A DNA stretch of 64,000 bases from Salinisphaera sp002433465 (GCF_040361435.1 NZ_APNL01000021.1:1-64000), one strand, 5' to 3'. Shown: positions 38,494 to 48,322, counted from the stretch's first letter. The notes: generated from the letters alone by a model not told the origin. Translations and numbers: made by a program.

Positions 38494-40119
38494 ATGGGCG
38501 AATCTTCGCTACGTATCGCACTGGCCCAGCTCAATGTCTGGGTGGGCGATATCGAGGGCAATGCACGTCAGATGATCGAAGCGGCTGCCACCGCGCGCGA
38601 TCGCGACGGCGCCGATATCGTGGCCTTTCCCGAAATGGCATTGCTGGGCTATCCGCCGGACGACCTGTTGCTGCGGCGCGGGCTGCCGGCGGCTATCGAC
38701 TCCGCGTTGTCGCTGCTTACCGAGCAGCTGACCGGGGTTACGGCCATCGTCGGCTACCCCGAGTATGTCGGCGACGTCATCTATAACGCCGCGGCGGTGA
38801 TTCGCGATGGCGAGCGTATTGCCTGCTATCGCAAGCAGTGCCTGCCCAACTACGGGGTGTTCGATGAACGCCGGCATTATCGTGCCGGCGAATCGCCCTG
38901 CATATTCGAACTGGACTCGCATCGCATCGGCGTGACCATCTGCGAGGATATCTGGGAGCAGGGCCCCGCCGCCCAGGCCAAGGCGGCCGGTGCCGAGGTG
39001 CTCATCAACCTCAACGCCTCGCCGTTTCATGTCGAGAAACAGGCCGAGCGCGAGGGTCTGCTGGCCGAGCGCGCCCGGGCGAATGATCTGGCCATCTGCT
39101 ATGTGAACTGCGTCGGGGGCCAGGACGAGCTGGTATTCGACGGCCGTTCCTGCGCGGTCGACCGCTCCGGCCAGCTGATCCTGCGGGCGCCGGCGTTCGA
39201 GTCGGGCGTGTTTTGTGTGGATACCCAGGCGCAGGGCGGGGCGCAAGGCGCCCCCTCGATCGTCGCTGACGAATCCGACGAAGCGCTGGTCTACGACGCG
39301 CTGGTGCGCGCGACCCGCGATTATGTCGATCGCAACGGCTTTCCGGGCGCATTGATCGGCGCTTCCGGCGGCATCGATTCGGCCCTGGCGATGGCGATCG
39401 CGGCCGATGCCCTGGGCGGCGAGCGGGTCTGGGCGGTGTCGATGCCGTCGCGCTATACCGCCGATATCAGCAACGTGGATGCCGCCGAGCAGGCCGAGCG
39501 TATGGGCGTGAAGTACGACGAGCTGCCGATCGAAGCCGGCTTTACCGCGCTGCTGGATACGCTCGCACCGCTGTTTGGCGATCGCGAGCCGGATACCGCC
39601 GAAGAAAACCTGCAGTCACGTATTCGCGGCGCGCTGCTGATGTCGCTATCGAACAAGTTCGGCCATGTGGTGCTGGCCACCGGCAACAAGTCGGAAATGG
39701 CGGTGGGCTATGCCACCCTTTACGGCGATATGTGCGGCGGTTTTGCGCCCCTCAAGGATGTCTACAAGACCTGGGTGTATCGGCTCGCCAAGTTCCGCAA
39801 TACCCGCAGCGATGTGATACCCGAACGCGTGATCACCCGTCCGCCGTCGGCAGAACTGCGCGCCGACCAGGCCGATACGGATACGCTACCCGAGTACGAC
39901 GTGCTCGATCCCATCATCGAAGCCTATGTCGAACAGGCGGAATCGATCGAGGGGATCTGCGAACGGGGTTTTGCCGAACAGGACGTCCGTCAGGTCGCGG
40001 GCCTGATTCGACGCAACGAGTACAAGCGCCGTCAGGCCGCCCCGGGGCCGAAGGTCACCCGTCGTGCCTTTGGCCGCGATCGGCGTTATCCGATCACTGC
40101 GGTGTACGGCGACCTCTAG
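38494..40119 (+). CDS. nadE: Glutamine-dependent NAD+ synthetase NadE
   Basis: 541 residues in two domains. The N-terminal nitrilase-type glutaminase (Glu in AFPEMALLGYPP near 46, Lys in CYRKQCLPNYGVFDE near 112, Cys in GVTICEDIWEQGP near 151) releases ammonia. The C-terminal synthetase has the P-loop GASGGIDSALA near 290 and ATGNKSEMAVGYATLYGD near 396. It amidates nicotinic acid adenine dinucleotide to NAD+. AGGAG near 38480 sets the ATG at 38494. Converges with bamD. Confidence 0.96.
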   Translation: MGESSLRIALAQLNVWVGDIEGNARQMIEAAATARDRDGADIVAFPEMALLGYPPDDLLLRRGLPAAIDSALSLLTEQLTGVTAIVGYPEYVGDVIYNAAAVIRDGERIACYRKQCLPNYGVFDERRHYRAGESPCIFELDSHRIGVTICEDIWEQGPAAQAKAAGAEVLINLNASPFHVEKQAEREGLLAERARANDLAICYVNCVGGQDELVFDGRSCAVDRSGQLILRAPAFESGVFCVDTQAQGGAQGAPSIVADESDEALVYDALVRATRDYVDRNGFPGALIGASGGIDSALAMAIAADALGGERVWAVSMPSRYTADISNVDAAEQAERMGVKYDELPIEAGFTALLDTLAPLFGDREPDTAEENLQSRIRGALLMSLSNKFGHVVLATGNKSEMAVGYATLYGDMCGGFAPLKDVYKTWVYRLAKFRNTRSDVIPERVITRPPSAELRADQADTDTLPEYDVLDPIIEAYVEQAESIEGICERGFAEQDVRQVAGLIRRNEYKRRQAAPGPKVTRRAFGRDRRYPITAVYGDL

Positions 40120-40200
40120 CCCCGTCAGCGTCTGCGCGCATTGGCGCGGGACGCGACGGTCGCGGCCTCAGAGCCAGCCGCCGCCTTCCGAGTTATATCG

Positions 40201-41112
40201 TTACTGCGCCTGTGCGTCGTCGCTATCGGCGTCGTCGTCGATGGTCTGGCCCTCGCTGGCGGGGGCGTCCATCGCCGGCAGACTGTAACGCGGTTTCTCA
40301 CCAGCCCGCTGGCGATAGAACTCGTCGCGGTGGAGCACGTAATTCGGATAGGAGGCCTGTAGGATTGCCCGGGCATCCTCGGCCAGGTCGGCCAGCCCCA
40401 GCTTCGCATAGCTTTCTTCCATGATCTCCAGCGCGCGCGGCACGGAATCCGAACCCTGATAGCGTTCGATCACGGTTTCGGCGCGGCGGCTGGCGGCTAC
40501 GTAGGCCCGGCGCCGCAAATAGTACTCGGCGACGTTGATTTCGAACTGCGCCAAGCGGTTGCGGATTTCGACCATGTGCAGCTGGGCGTCCTTGCGATAG
40601 ACGCTCTGCGGATAGTTTTCCACCAGCAGGTTGAAGTCGGTGAACGCCTGCTGCAGGAAGCGGGTATCGCGCTTGTCCGGATCGCCGCCGAGCAGGCCGG
40701 GGTCGTTGCGGTCGTAGTTCGCCAGGCCGCGCAGATAGTAGATGTAGTCGATATGCGCGTTACGCGGGCGCTGCTTGATGAAACGATCGGCAGCCGAGAC
40801 CGCGGCCTCGTACTCCTTGGCCTTGTAATGCGCGGCCACCGATTCCATTTCCGCCTGCGCTGCATAGGGCGAGAACGGAAAGCGCGCCTGGACTTCGGCG
40901 TATAATCTCAGTGCTCGATCGGGGTCGCCGTCGACGAGAAATTCACGCGCGGATTTGTACAGGCGCTCGGCGTCGGCCGAGTCGAGCTTGTTGCCGTCAC
41001 GGTCGACCAGCGGCTCGCTGCTGTAGCCGGTTTCGTTGACGCCCTTGTCGCCGCCGCAACCGGTGATCGCAAGAACCATCAGAATACAAAGCGCGAGAAC
41101 GATTTTCCGCAT
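40201..41112 (-). CDS. bamD: Outer membrane assembly lipoprotein BamD
   Basis: 303 residues from ATG 41112. The signal peptide ends in a lipobox (LAITGC), so the mature protein is a lipoprotein beginning at Cys. It contains TPR repeats (LYKSAREFLVDGDPDRALRLYAEV, SPYAAQAEMESVAAHYKAKEY and later copies) and is the essential BAM subunit that binds BamA. The C-terminal tail is acidic and low-complexity (EGQTIDDDADSDDAQAQ). A GTG 24 bases upstream is in frame but would spoil the signal peptide. Divergent from rluD, as in E. coli. Confidence 0.95.
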   Translation of the reverse strand: MRKIVLALCILMVLAITGCGGDKGVNETGYSSEPLVDRDGNKLDSADAERLYKSAREFLVDGDPDRALRLYAEVQARFPFSPYAAQAEMESVAAHYKAKEYEAAVSAADRFIKQRPRNAHIDYIYYLRGLANYDRNDPGLLGGDPDKRDTRFLQQAFTDFNLLVENYPQSVYRKDAQLHMVEIRNRLAQFEINVAEYYLRRRAYVAASRRAETVIERYQGSDSVPRALEIMEESYAKLGLADLAEDARAILQASYPNYVLHRDEFYRQRAGEKPRYSLPAMDAPASEGQTIDDDADSDDAQAQ

Positions 41113-41228
41113 GCCAGTCCCGGACGTGCGCCGCACGTCGACAGATCAAAAACGAACGCGGAGTATACCTATACGGTCGCGCGGTACGCCATGTCACGCT
41201 TTGTGTTCGCAAACCAAGAGAAACGCCC

Positions 41229-42206
41229 ATGTCGGCAAGTTATCGTGCCCCGGATTTCGAGGCGCCGATCCCAGAAGAGTTTTCCGGCGCCCGGCTGGAT
41301 CGTGCCCTGGCAGCGATGCTGCCCGATTATTCGCGCTCGCGCCTGCAGAACTGGCTGGCCGAAGGGGCACTGACCGTCGATGGCGAAAACCCGCCGGCAA
41401 AGACCAAGGTGGCCGGCGGCGAAACCGTGCGCCTGACCGTGCCCAGCGAGCCGGACGACGCGCGGGTGGTCGCCGAGCCGATCGGCCTGAACATCATCTA
41501 CGAGGACGAGGCCATCATCGTGCTCGACAAGCCGGCCGGGCTGGTCATGCACCCGGGCGCCGGCAACCCCGATGGCACCCTGCAGAACGCGCTGATCCAT
41601 CACGACGAATCGATGGCCGCGCTGCCACGGGCCGGCATCGTGCATCGTCTGGACAAGGACACCTCCGGCATTCTGGTGGTCGCCCGTACGTTCGCCGCGC
41701 ACGCAAAGCTGGTCGCCGATCTGGCGGAACGCACGGTCAAGCGCGAATACGAGGCCGTGGCCGTAGGCGTGATGACCGCAGGCGGCCACGTCGACGCACC
41801 GATCGATCGCCATCCGGTGGATCGCAAACGCATGGCCGTGCGTGATTCCGGGCGCGAGGCGATCACGCATTACCGCGTGATCGACCGCTATCGCGCGCAT
41901 ACCCATGTACGTTGCCGGCTGGAAACCGGGCGCACCCATCAGATTCGCGTGCATCTGGCCCATATCCGGTTTCCGTTGCTGGGCGATGCCACCTACGGTC
42001 GTCGGCTGGCCGTGCCGCGCGATTCCAGCGACGCGTTCGCGACCGCGCTGCGCGGCTTTCGTCGGCAGGCACTGCATGCACGCCGGCTCGGGCTCACGCA
42101 TCCGGTGACCGGCGAATACATGAGCTGGAGCGCGCCGCGGCCCGATGATTTCGAGCAGCTGCTGGCAGCCCTCGCAGCCGATGCACAGGCCCATGGCGAT
42201 GGTTGA
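41229..42206 (+). CDS. rluD: 23S rRNA pseudouridine synthase RluD
   Basis: 325 residues; makes pseudouridines 1911, 1915 and 1917 in helix 69 of 23S rRNA. An S4 RNA-binding domain (about residues 14-75, ARLDRALAAMLPDYSRSRLQNWL) precedes the catalytic domain with HRLDKDTSGILVVARTF, in which Asp after HRL is catalytic, and RLETGRTHQIRVHLAHI. Divergent from bamD across 116 bases and overlapping pgeF, matching E. coli order. Confidence 0.95.
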   Translation: MSASYRAPDFEAPIPEEFSGARLDRALAAMLPDYSRSRLQNWLAEGALTVDGENPPAKTKVAGGETVRLTVPSEPDDARVVAEPIGLNIIYEDEAIIVLDKPAGLVMHPGAGNPDGTLQNALIHHDESMAALPRAGIVHRLDKDTSGILVVARTFAAHAKLVADLAERTVKREYEAVAVGVMTAGGHVDAPIDRHPVDRKRMAVRDSGREAITHYRVIDRYRAHTHVRCRLETGRTHQIRVHLAHIRFPLLGDATYGRRLAVPRDSSDAFATALRGFRRQALHARRLGLTHPVTGEYMSWSAPRPDDFEQLLAALAADAQAHGDG

Positions 42207-42951
42207 GCCGATCGGATTCCTGCCCGCCGACTGGCCGGCGCCGGCCCATATCAAGGCCGGTACCACGCTGCGCACGGGCGGGGTGAGCGTAGCGCCGTTC
42301 GACAGCCTCAACCTGGGCGATCGCGCCGGTGACGAGCCGGCCGCGGTGGCCGCCAACCGTGAGCACATTCGCACAGCCCTGGCGCTACCGGGCGAGCCCG
42401 TCTGGCTTTATCAGGTCCACGGCACCCGAGTGGTCGATGCCGATGGCGACAGCTCCGGCGAGGCCGACGCCAGCGTCGCCAGCCATAGCGATGCCGTGTG
42501 TGCCGTGCTCACGGCCGATTGCCTGCCGGTATTGTTCTGCGATACGGCCGGCGAGTGCTGGGGTGCGGCGCATGCCGGCTGGCGCGGACTGGCGGCCGGC
42601 GTGCTGGAAGCCACAATCGACGCGTTACCGGCAAGGCCTGCCGATCTCATGGCCTGGCTGGGGCCCTCGATCGGTGCCCATAACTTCGAGGTGGGCGAGG
42701 ACGTGCGGGCTGCGTTCTGCGAGCGCGCCCCGGCCGATGCATCCGCGTTCGTTGCCCGTGACACGCCCGGCAAGTACTTGGCCGATATCTATGCACTCGC
42801 CCGGGCGCGCCTCGATCGCGCTGGCGTGCACGCCGTTTATGGCGGCGGGCTGTGCACCATCGACGATGCACAGCGCTTCTATTCCTATCGGCGCGAGCCG
42901 AAAACCGGCCGCATGGCCAGCCTGATCTGGAGCACCCGCACGGGCAGGTGA
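42193..42951 (+). CDS. pgeF: Purine nucleoside phosphorylase-type YfiH/PgeF family protein
   Basis: 252 residues of the YfiH/LACC1 family. Conserved metal-site blocks: LTADCLPVLFCD near 107, AAHAGWRGLAAGVLEATI near 125 and LGPSIGAHNFEVGEDV near 155. Family members act on purine nucleosides, and E. coli YfiH also edits misincorporated amino acids in peptidoglycan precursors. Starts inside the end of rluD; ATG 42199 is an alternative. Confidence 0.92.
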   Translation: MAMVEPIGFLPADWPAPAHIKAGTTLRTGGVSVAPFDSLNLGDRAGDEPAAVAANREHIRTALALPGEPVWLYQVHGTRVVDADGDSSGEADASVASHSDAVCAVLTADCLPVLFCDTAGECWGAAHAGWRGLAAGVLEATIDALPARPADLMAWLGPSIGAHNFEVGEDVRAAFCERAPADASAFVARDTPGKYLADIYALARARLDRAGVHAVYGGGLCTIDDAQRFYSYRREPKTGRMASLIWSTRTGR

Positions 42952-42970
42952 GCCCGTACGCGGCTCAGGT

Positions 42971-45940
42971 TCAGCTCGACGTCTTCTTGCGTGCCCGCGT
43001 GCCGGGCTGGGTCTTGGACGACTTGGCCGCGGCCTTTTTCTTTTCCGGCTTTTCTTTCTTGGGCGGCAGGGCAAGATCGCGCTTGTCGCCGCTGGTGTTG
43101 TGACCGGTGCCCGGCGCGCTCTCGCCCAGCATGGGCTTGAGAAAGCGTCCGGTGTGCGAAGCCTCGATTGCGGCCACGTCTTCCGGCGTGCCGGTGGCGA
43201 TGATTTCGCCGCCGCCTTCGCCGCCTTCCGGGCCCAGATCGACGAGCCAGTCCGCGGACTTGATCACGTCCAGGTTGTGCTCGATCACGATCACCGCGTT
43301 GCCGGCATCGCGCAGGCGCAACAACACCTTCAGCAGCTGGTTGATGTCGTGAAAGTGCAGGCCGGTGGTGGGTTCGTCCAGCAGATAGAGCGTACGCCCG
43401 GTATCGCGCTTGGACAGCTCGCGGGCGAGCTTGATGCGCTGTGCTTCGCCGCCGGATAGCGTGGTCGCGTTCTGGCCGAGCTTCACATAGCTCAGGCCCA
43501 CGTCCATGAGCGTTTCCAGCTTGCGTTTCAGGCTTGGCACCGGGGCGAAGAACTCCAGCGCGGCTTCCACCCGCATTTCCAGCACGTCGGAAATGGTCTT
43601 GCCCTTGTAGTGCACCTGCAGGGTTTCGCGGTTGTAGCGCGCGCCCTTGCAGGTATCGCAGGTGACGTAGATGTCCGGCAGGAAGTGCATTTCCACCTTG
43701 ATCACGCCATCGCCCTGACAGGCTTCGCAGCGCCCGCCCTTGACGTTGAACGAAAAACGCCCCGGCTGGTAGCCACGGGCACGGGCTTCCGGCGTATTCG
43801 CGAACAGCTCGCGGATGGTGCCGAACAGGCCGGTATAGGTGGCCGGATTGGAGCGCGGCGTACGCCCGATCGGGGCCTGGCTGATATCGATGACCTTGTC
43901 GAGATGCTCCAGGCCTTCGATCGAGGTCATGGGCGCGGCCCGTGCCACCGCCCGGTTGACCTGGCGCGCGGCGGCCGGAAACAGGGTTTCGTTGATCAGC
44001 GTCGACTTGCCCGATCCGGACACGCCGGTAATACAGGTGAGCTGGCCCATGGACAGCTCGACCGAGACGTTCTTGAGGTTGTTGCCGCGTGCGCCGTTGA
44101 TCTTGATCACGCGTTCTTTGTCGAAGGCGATGCGCTTTTCCGGAATCGGGATCGTCAGCCGGCCGGACAGATACTGGCCGGTCAGCGATTGTTCGTTGGC
44201 CGCGATCTGTTCTGCGCTGCCCTGGGCGATGACGTGGCCGCCGTGGTCGCCCGCGCCCAGGCCCATGTCGACCACGTATTCCGCTTCGCGGATGGCGTCT
44301 TCGTCGTGTTCGACCACGATCACGGTATTGCCCAGATCGCGCAGGCGTTCGAGGGTGTTGAGCAGGCGCCGATTGTCGCGCTGGTGCAGGCCGATCGACG
44401 GCTCGTCGAGGACATACATCACGCCCACGAGCCCGGCACCGATCTGGCTGGCCAGACGAATACGCTGGGCTTCACCGCCGGACAGGGTTTCTGCGCTGCG
44501 TGACAGGGTCAGATAATTCAGGCCCACGTCGAGCAAAAACTTCACCCGGGCCTTGATCTCCTTGAGGATCGGTTCGGCGATCTCGGCGCGATGGCCCGGG
44601 ATATTCAGCGATTCGGCGATCTCATAGGCGCCGGCAATGCTGGCGGCATTGATTTCGGGCAGGGTGCGGTCGGCTACGCGTACATGCCGGGCGGCCTGGT
44701 TCAGGCGTGCGCCGCCACAGGTCGGGCAGGCCTTGTCCGACAGATACTTGGCCAATTCTTCGCGCACCGCCATGGAATCGGTTTCGGCGTAGCGGCGCTG
44801 CATGTTGTCGAGCACGCCTTCGAAGGCGTGTTTGCGCACGCGCGTACGCCCGCGGGCATTCACGTAACGGAACTCGATCTGCTCTCGGCCGGAGCCGTGC
44901 AGGATGATCTTGCGGGCTTTCTCCGGCAGGTCGCGCCAGGGCGTATCCACGTCGAAGCCGTATTTCTCGGCCAGCGACTGAATCAGGCCGAAGAAGTAGG
45001 GGTTGCGCCGATCCCAGCCGCGCACCGCGCCGCCGGCCAGGCTCAGCGAATCGTCGGTGATCACGCGGTCGACATCGAACACCGCCAGCGAACCCAGGCC
45101 GTCGCAGGCGCTGCAGGCGCCGTGCGGCGAGTTGAAGGAGAACAGTCGCGGTTCCATGTCGTTGATGGAATAGCCGCAGACCGGACAGGCGAACTGGGAG
45201 GAAAACACCTCCGGCTCGCCGTCGCCACGCCAGGGCAGAATCCAGGCAATGCCTTCGGACAGCCGCAACGCCGTCTCGAAGGACTCGGCCAGACGCTGCT
45301 GAATGCCGTCGCGGATCTTGAAGCGGTCGACCACCACTTCGATATCGTGCTTCACCTTCGGGTTGAGTTCCGGCACCTCGTCGATTTCGACGATCTCGCC
45401 GTCCACCCGCATGCGCACGAAACCCTGGCCACGCATCTGCTCGAATACGTCGCGGTGCTCGCCCTTGCGTGAGCGAATCACCGGCGCAAGCAGCATCCAG
45501 GCCGATTCGGCCTCTTTTTCCAGCGTCTGATCGACCATCTGCGACACGCTCTGTGCGGTCAGCGGTTCGTCATGATCGGGGCAATAGGGCGTGCCCGCGC
45601 GGGCGAACAGCAGGCGCAGATAATCGTGGATTTCGGTGACCGTGCCCACGGTGGAGCGCGGGTTGTGCGAGGTCGATTTCTGTTCGATGGAAATCGCCGG
45701 CGACAGACCCTCGATGGAATCCAGGTCCGGCTTTTCCATCATCGACAGGAACTGGCGGGCATAGGCTGACAGCGATTCGACATAGCGACGCTGGCCTTCG
45801 GCATAGACCGTATCGAAGGCGAGGCTCGACTTACCCGAGCCGGACAGCCCGGTAATCACGATCAGCTGGTTACGCGGCAGATCGAGGTCGATGTTCTGAA
45901 GGTTGTGCGTACGGGCACCGCGAATGCGGATACTGTCCAT
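42971..45940 (-). CDS. uvrA: Excinuclease ABC subunit A
   Basis: Damage-recognition ATPase of nucleotide excision repair, 989 residues. Two ABC modules: Walker A GLSGSGKSSLAFDT near 31 and GVSGSGKSTLINET near 640; signatures LSGGEAQRIRLASQIG and LSGGEAQRIKLARELS. Zinc modules CPVCGYSIN...CSACDGLG and CEACQGDG...CDTCKGARY. ATG 45940 gives MDSIRIRGARTHNLQNID, the family start. The last 33 residues form a Lys/Pro-rich tail (PPKKEKPEKKKAAAKSS), longer than usual. It is not divergent with ssb directly: a transporter gene lies between them, as in Pseudomonas. Confidence 0.97.
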   Translation of the reverse strand: MDSIRIRGARTHNLQNIDLDLPRNQLIVITGLSGSGKSSLAFDTVYAEGQRRYVESLSAYARQFLSMMEKPDLDSIEGLSPAISIEQKSTSHNPRSTVGTVTEIHDYLRLLFARAGTPYCPDHDEPLTAQSVSQMVDQTLEKEAESAWMLLAPVIRSRKGEHRDVFEQMRGQGFVRMRVDGEIVEIDEVPELNPKVKHDIEVVVDRFKIRDGIQQRLAESFETALRLSEGIAWILPWRGDGEPEVFSSQFACPVCGYSINDMEPRLFSFNSPHGACSACDGLGSLAVFDVDRVITDDSLSLAGGAVRGWDRRNPYFFGLIQSLAEKYGFDVDTPWRDLPEKARKIILHGSGREQIEFRYVNARGRTRVRKHAFEGVLDNMQRRYAETDSMAVREELAKYLSDKACPTCGGARLNQAARHVRVADRTLPEINAASIAGAYEIAESLNIPGHRAEIAEPILKEIKARVKFLLDVGLNYLTLSRSAETLSGGEAQRIRLASQIGAGLVGVMYVLDEPSIGLHQRDNRRLLNTLERLRDLGNTVIVVEHDEDAIREAEYVVDMGLGAGDHGGHVIAQGSAEQIAANEQSLTGQYLSGRLTIPIPEKRIAFDKERVIKINGARGNNLKNVSVELSMGQLTCITGVSGSGKSTLINETLFPAAARQVNRAVARAAPMTSIEGLEHLDKVIDISQAPIGRTPRSNPATYTGLFGTIRELFANTPEARARGYQPGRFSFNVKGGRCEACQGDGVIKVEMHFLPDIYVTCDTCKGARYNRETLQVHYKGKTISDVLEMRVEAALEFFAPVPSLKRKLETLMDVGLSYVKLGQNATTLSGGEAQRIKLARELSKRDTGRTLYLLDEPTTGLHFHDINQLLKVLLRLRDAGNAVIVIEHNLDVIKSADWLVDLGPEGGEGGGEIIATGTPEDVAAIEASHTGRFLKPMLGESAPGTGHNTSGDKRDLALPPKKEKPEKKKAAAKSSKTQPGTRARKKTSS

Positions 45941-45972
45941 GAAGCGGGCGCGATGGGGAGGAATAGCCCACA

Positions 45973-46002
45973 AGTATACGCAGCGCCGCAAGTACGCCCC
46001 AA
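45973..46002 (-). promoter_or_regulatory. Putative promoter of uvrA
   Basis: On the minus strand TATACT (45978-45973) follows TTGGGG (46002-45997) with an 18-base spacer; the predicted start lies about 26 bases before the uvrA ATG. No LexA-type CTGT-N8-ACAG operator is seen in 45941-46225, although uvrA is SOS-controlled in many bacteria. Confidence 0.4.
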
Positions 46003-46225
46003 ACAACGTTAGCCCCGGCGGGTACAGGCCGCTGTGGTAGAATTCGCGGCCTGATTGGCCCCGCCAATCGACGGCCCCGGCAGCCGTGCGTTCGCGTCGT
46101 GTGGCTTGTCGGCACGGCCCGCGAATGCCGCTCGATTACGTGCCTCAGCGGTGCGTGACGGGTGACAGGCACCGCATGCGTCGTGCTGCCGCCGGTATCG
46201 CACCCATACCTGGCAAGAGTTGCTC

Positions 46226-47608
46226 ATGACCAGATTCGAAACCCGGGCGGCCTTCTCGCTGGCAGGCATTTTCTCCCTGCGCATGCTCGGGCTGTTCATG
46301 ATCTACCCGGTGTTCACGTTCTATGCCAAGCATCTGGACGGTTCCACACCGTTCACGGTGGGCCTGGCCCTGGGTGCATACGGGCTGACGCAGGCCCTGC
46401 TGCAAATTCCCTTCGGCATGCTTTCCGATCGCTTCGGGCGCAAGCGCATGATCTGTATCGGCCTGCTGATCTTTGCGTTGGGCAGCGTTGTAGCGGCACT
46501 GTCGGACAGTATTTATGGCGTGATTGCCGGGCGTGTTCTGCAGGGCGCAGGTGCGGTCGGATCCGTGATTCTTGCCCTTGGCGCGGACCTCACCCGCGAA
46601 GAACAGCGCACCAAGACGATGGCGGTCATCGGCATGACCATCGGCCTGTCGTTCGCCCTGGCACTGGTGCTCGGGCCCTTGCTTAACGCCGTAATCGGCG
46701 TCTCCGGCATCTTCTGGACGACAGCGGTCATGGCGCTGGCCGGTATCGGCGTGCTCTATGCCGTTACGCCGCAGCCGGTCGCGCTGCACTCGCACCGCGA
46801 TACGGGCGCTGTGCCGGCGATGTTCAAGCGCGTGCTGACCGACCCGCAGTTGTTACGCCTGGATTTCGGCATTTTCGCCTTGCACGCCATGCTGACCGCG
46901 AGTTTCATTGCCGTGCCGGTACTGCTGCGCGACGTGGTGGGCGTGGCCGAAAACGAGCTGTGGATGGTCTATCTGCCCGTATTGGCAGTATCGGTCATGA
47001 TCATGGTGCCAATGATCATCCTCGCCGAGGCCAAGCGGAAGATGAAGTCCGTCTTTGTGGGCGCGGTCGTGACGCTGGGTCTTAGCCAGCTCGCGCTGCT
47101 GGCCTGGCACAACAGCCTGGTCGAACTGGTGGTGGTGCTGACGCTGTTCTTCGCTGCCTTCAATACCATGGAGGCCAGCCTGCCGTCGCTGATCTCCAAG
47201 GCCGCGCCGGCCGATGCCAAGGGCACGGCCATGGGCGTTTATTCGAGTTCGCAGTTCTTCGGCATCTTCGTCGGTGGCACGATCGGCGGCTGGGCCTACG
47301 GTCTGGACGGGCCGGCCGGGGTCTTCATTTTTTCGGCGATCGTGGCGCTGCTATGGTTCGTGGTGGCGGTCACCATGAAGCCGCCGCGCTTTACGCGTAC
47401 GCGCATGATCAGCGTTGAGGTCGCGGACGCGGCCGAGGCGCGGGCGCTGGAGGCCGAGCTGCTCGCGCAGGCGGGCGTGGTCGAAGCGACGGTTGCGCTC
47501 GACGAAGGCGTGGCCTATATAAAAGTCGACAGCGCGCAGGCAGACGATGTCGATCTCGACGCATTTTCACGGCGCTCCGCACAAACCAGTGCGAGCCAGC
47601 CGACCTAA
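46226..47608 (+). CDS. YajR-type major facilitator superfamily transporter
   Basis: 460 residues, 12 hydrophobic segments, with motif A in GMLSDRFGRKRMICIG near residue 72. After the last segment (about 385) comes a soluble domain of about 60 residues (RMISVEVADAAEARALEAELL...AYIKVDSAQADDVDLDAF). It matches the C-terminal YAM domain of E. coli YajR. YajR is a proton-driven putative exporter of unknown substrate. ATG 46226 preferred over TTG 46220. The gene sits between uvrA and ssb, the Pseudomonas arrangement. Confidence 0.9.
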   Translation: MTRFETRAAFSLAGIFSLRMLGLFMIYPVFTFYAKHLDGSTPFTVGLALGAYGLTQALLQIPFGMLSDRFGRKRMICIGLLIFALGSVVAALSDSIYGVIAGRVLQGAGAVGSVILALGADLTREEQRTKTMAVIGMTIGLSFALALVLGPLLNAVIGVSGIFWTTAVMALAGIGVLYAVTPQPVALHSHRDTGAVPAMFKRVLTDPQLLRLDFGIFALHAMLTASFIAVPVLLRDVVGVAENELWMVYLPVLAVSVMIMVPMIILAEAKRKMKSVFVGAVVTLGLSQLALLAWHNSLVELVVVLTLFFAAFNTMEASLPSLISKAAPADAKGTAMGVYSSSQFFGIFVGGTIGGWAYGLDGPAGVFIFSAIVALLWFVVAVTMKPPRFTRTRMISVEVADAAEARALEAELLAQAGVVEATVALDEGVAYIKVDSAQADDVDLDAFSRRSAQTSASQPT

Positions 47609-47626
47609 CATCGATGGAGTGTTGCA

Positions 47627-48157
47627 ATGGCAAGTAGGGGCATCAACAAGGCGATTCTGATCGGCAATCTCGGCGCCGACCCGGAAACCCGCTATACCGC
47701 CGGCGGCACCGCGGTGACCAACGTCAATCTCGCCACGTCCGACACTTGGCGCGACAAGTCCAGCGGCGAAATGCAGGAACGCACCGAATGGCATCGCGTG
47801 GTGTTTTTTGCGCGCCTGGCCGAAGTGGCCGGTGAATACCTGCGCAAGGGCTCCAAGATCTATGTCGAGGGGCGTATCCAGACCCGCAAGTACCAGAACA
47901 AGGACGGCCAGGACGTCTACACCACCGAGATCGTCGGCAACGAAATGCAGATGCTAGATACCAAGGGCGGCAGCGGCGGCGGCAGTGCCCCGTTCGGCGG
48001 CGGTGGCGGCCAGCAGCAGCGCCCGCCCCAGCAGGGCGGCGGCTACGGCGGCCAGGGTGGTCGCGGTGGACAGCAGTCCTATCAGCCGCCGCAGCGCGAG
48101 CCCGCCGGTGGTGACCCCGGTTTCGACGACGACCTGGACGACGATATCCCGTTCTAG
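47627..48157 (+). CDS. ssb: Single-stranded DNA-binding protein SSB
   Basis: 176 residues. N-terminal OB-fold (INKAILIGNLGADPETRYTAGGTAVTNVNLAT, TEWHRVVFFARLAEVAGEYLRKGSKIYVEGR), a Gly/Gln-rich flexible linker, and the acidic tip DLDDDIPF that recruits replication and repair proteins. Ribosome binding site TGGAG precedes ATG 47627; only 18 bases separate it from the transporter gene. Confidence 0.97.
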   Translation: MASRGINKAILIGNLGADPETRYTAGGTAVTNVNLATSDTWRDKSSGEMQERTEWHRVVFFARLAEVAGEYLRKGSKIYVEGRIQTRKYQNKDGQDVYTTEIVGNEMQMLDTKGGSGGGSAPFGGGGGQQQRPPQQGGGYGGQGGRGGQQSYQPPQREPAGGDPGFDDDLDDDIPF

Positions 48158-48246
48158 CTTGTCCTGATCGGGCAGACCGTCTGATATCCATCCGCTGCCC
48201 GACCCGCTGACGGCCGCAGCAGTTTTCAACGGCGTCGAAACAAACG

Positions 48247-48271
48247 CGGGCACCTGCCCGTTGTTTCTTTT
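48247..48271 (+). terminator. Weak terminator after ssb
   Basis: CGGGC (48247-48251), loop ACCT, GCCCG (48256-48260), followed by the T-rich tract TTGTTTCTTTTC. The stem is only five base pairs, so efficiency is uncertain. Confidence 0.45.
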
Positions 48272-48298
48272 CGATCGCTTTTCGACCGTCGGCCGTGG

Positions 48299-48322
48299 CG
48301 CGCGTGCCTGCATGCACGCGCG
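48299..48322. repeat. GC-rich hairpin between ssb and the DNR-like gene
   Basis: CGCGCGTGC (48299-48307) pairs perfectly with GCACGCGCG (48314-48322) over a 6-base loop. No T-run follows. It could add to termination of ssb or be a protein binding site. Confidence 0.4.

Noticed and set aside
45941..46225. Expected LexA box for uvrA
   Set aside because: No CTGT-N8-ACAG sequence is present; ACAG and CTGT near 46024 are in the wrong order.
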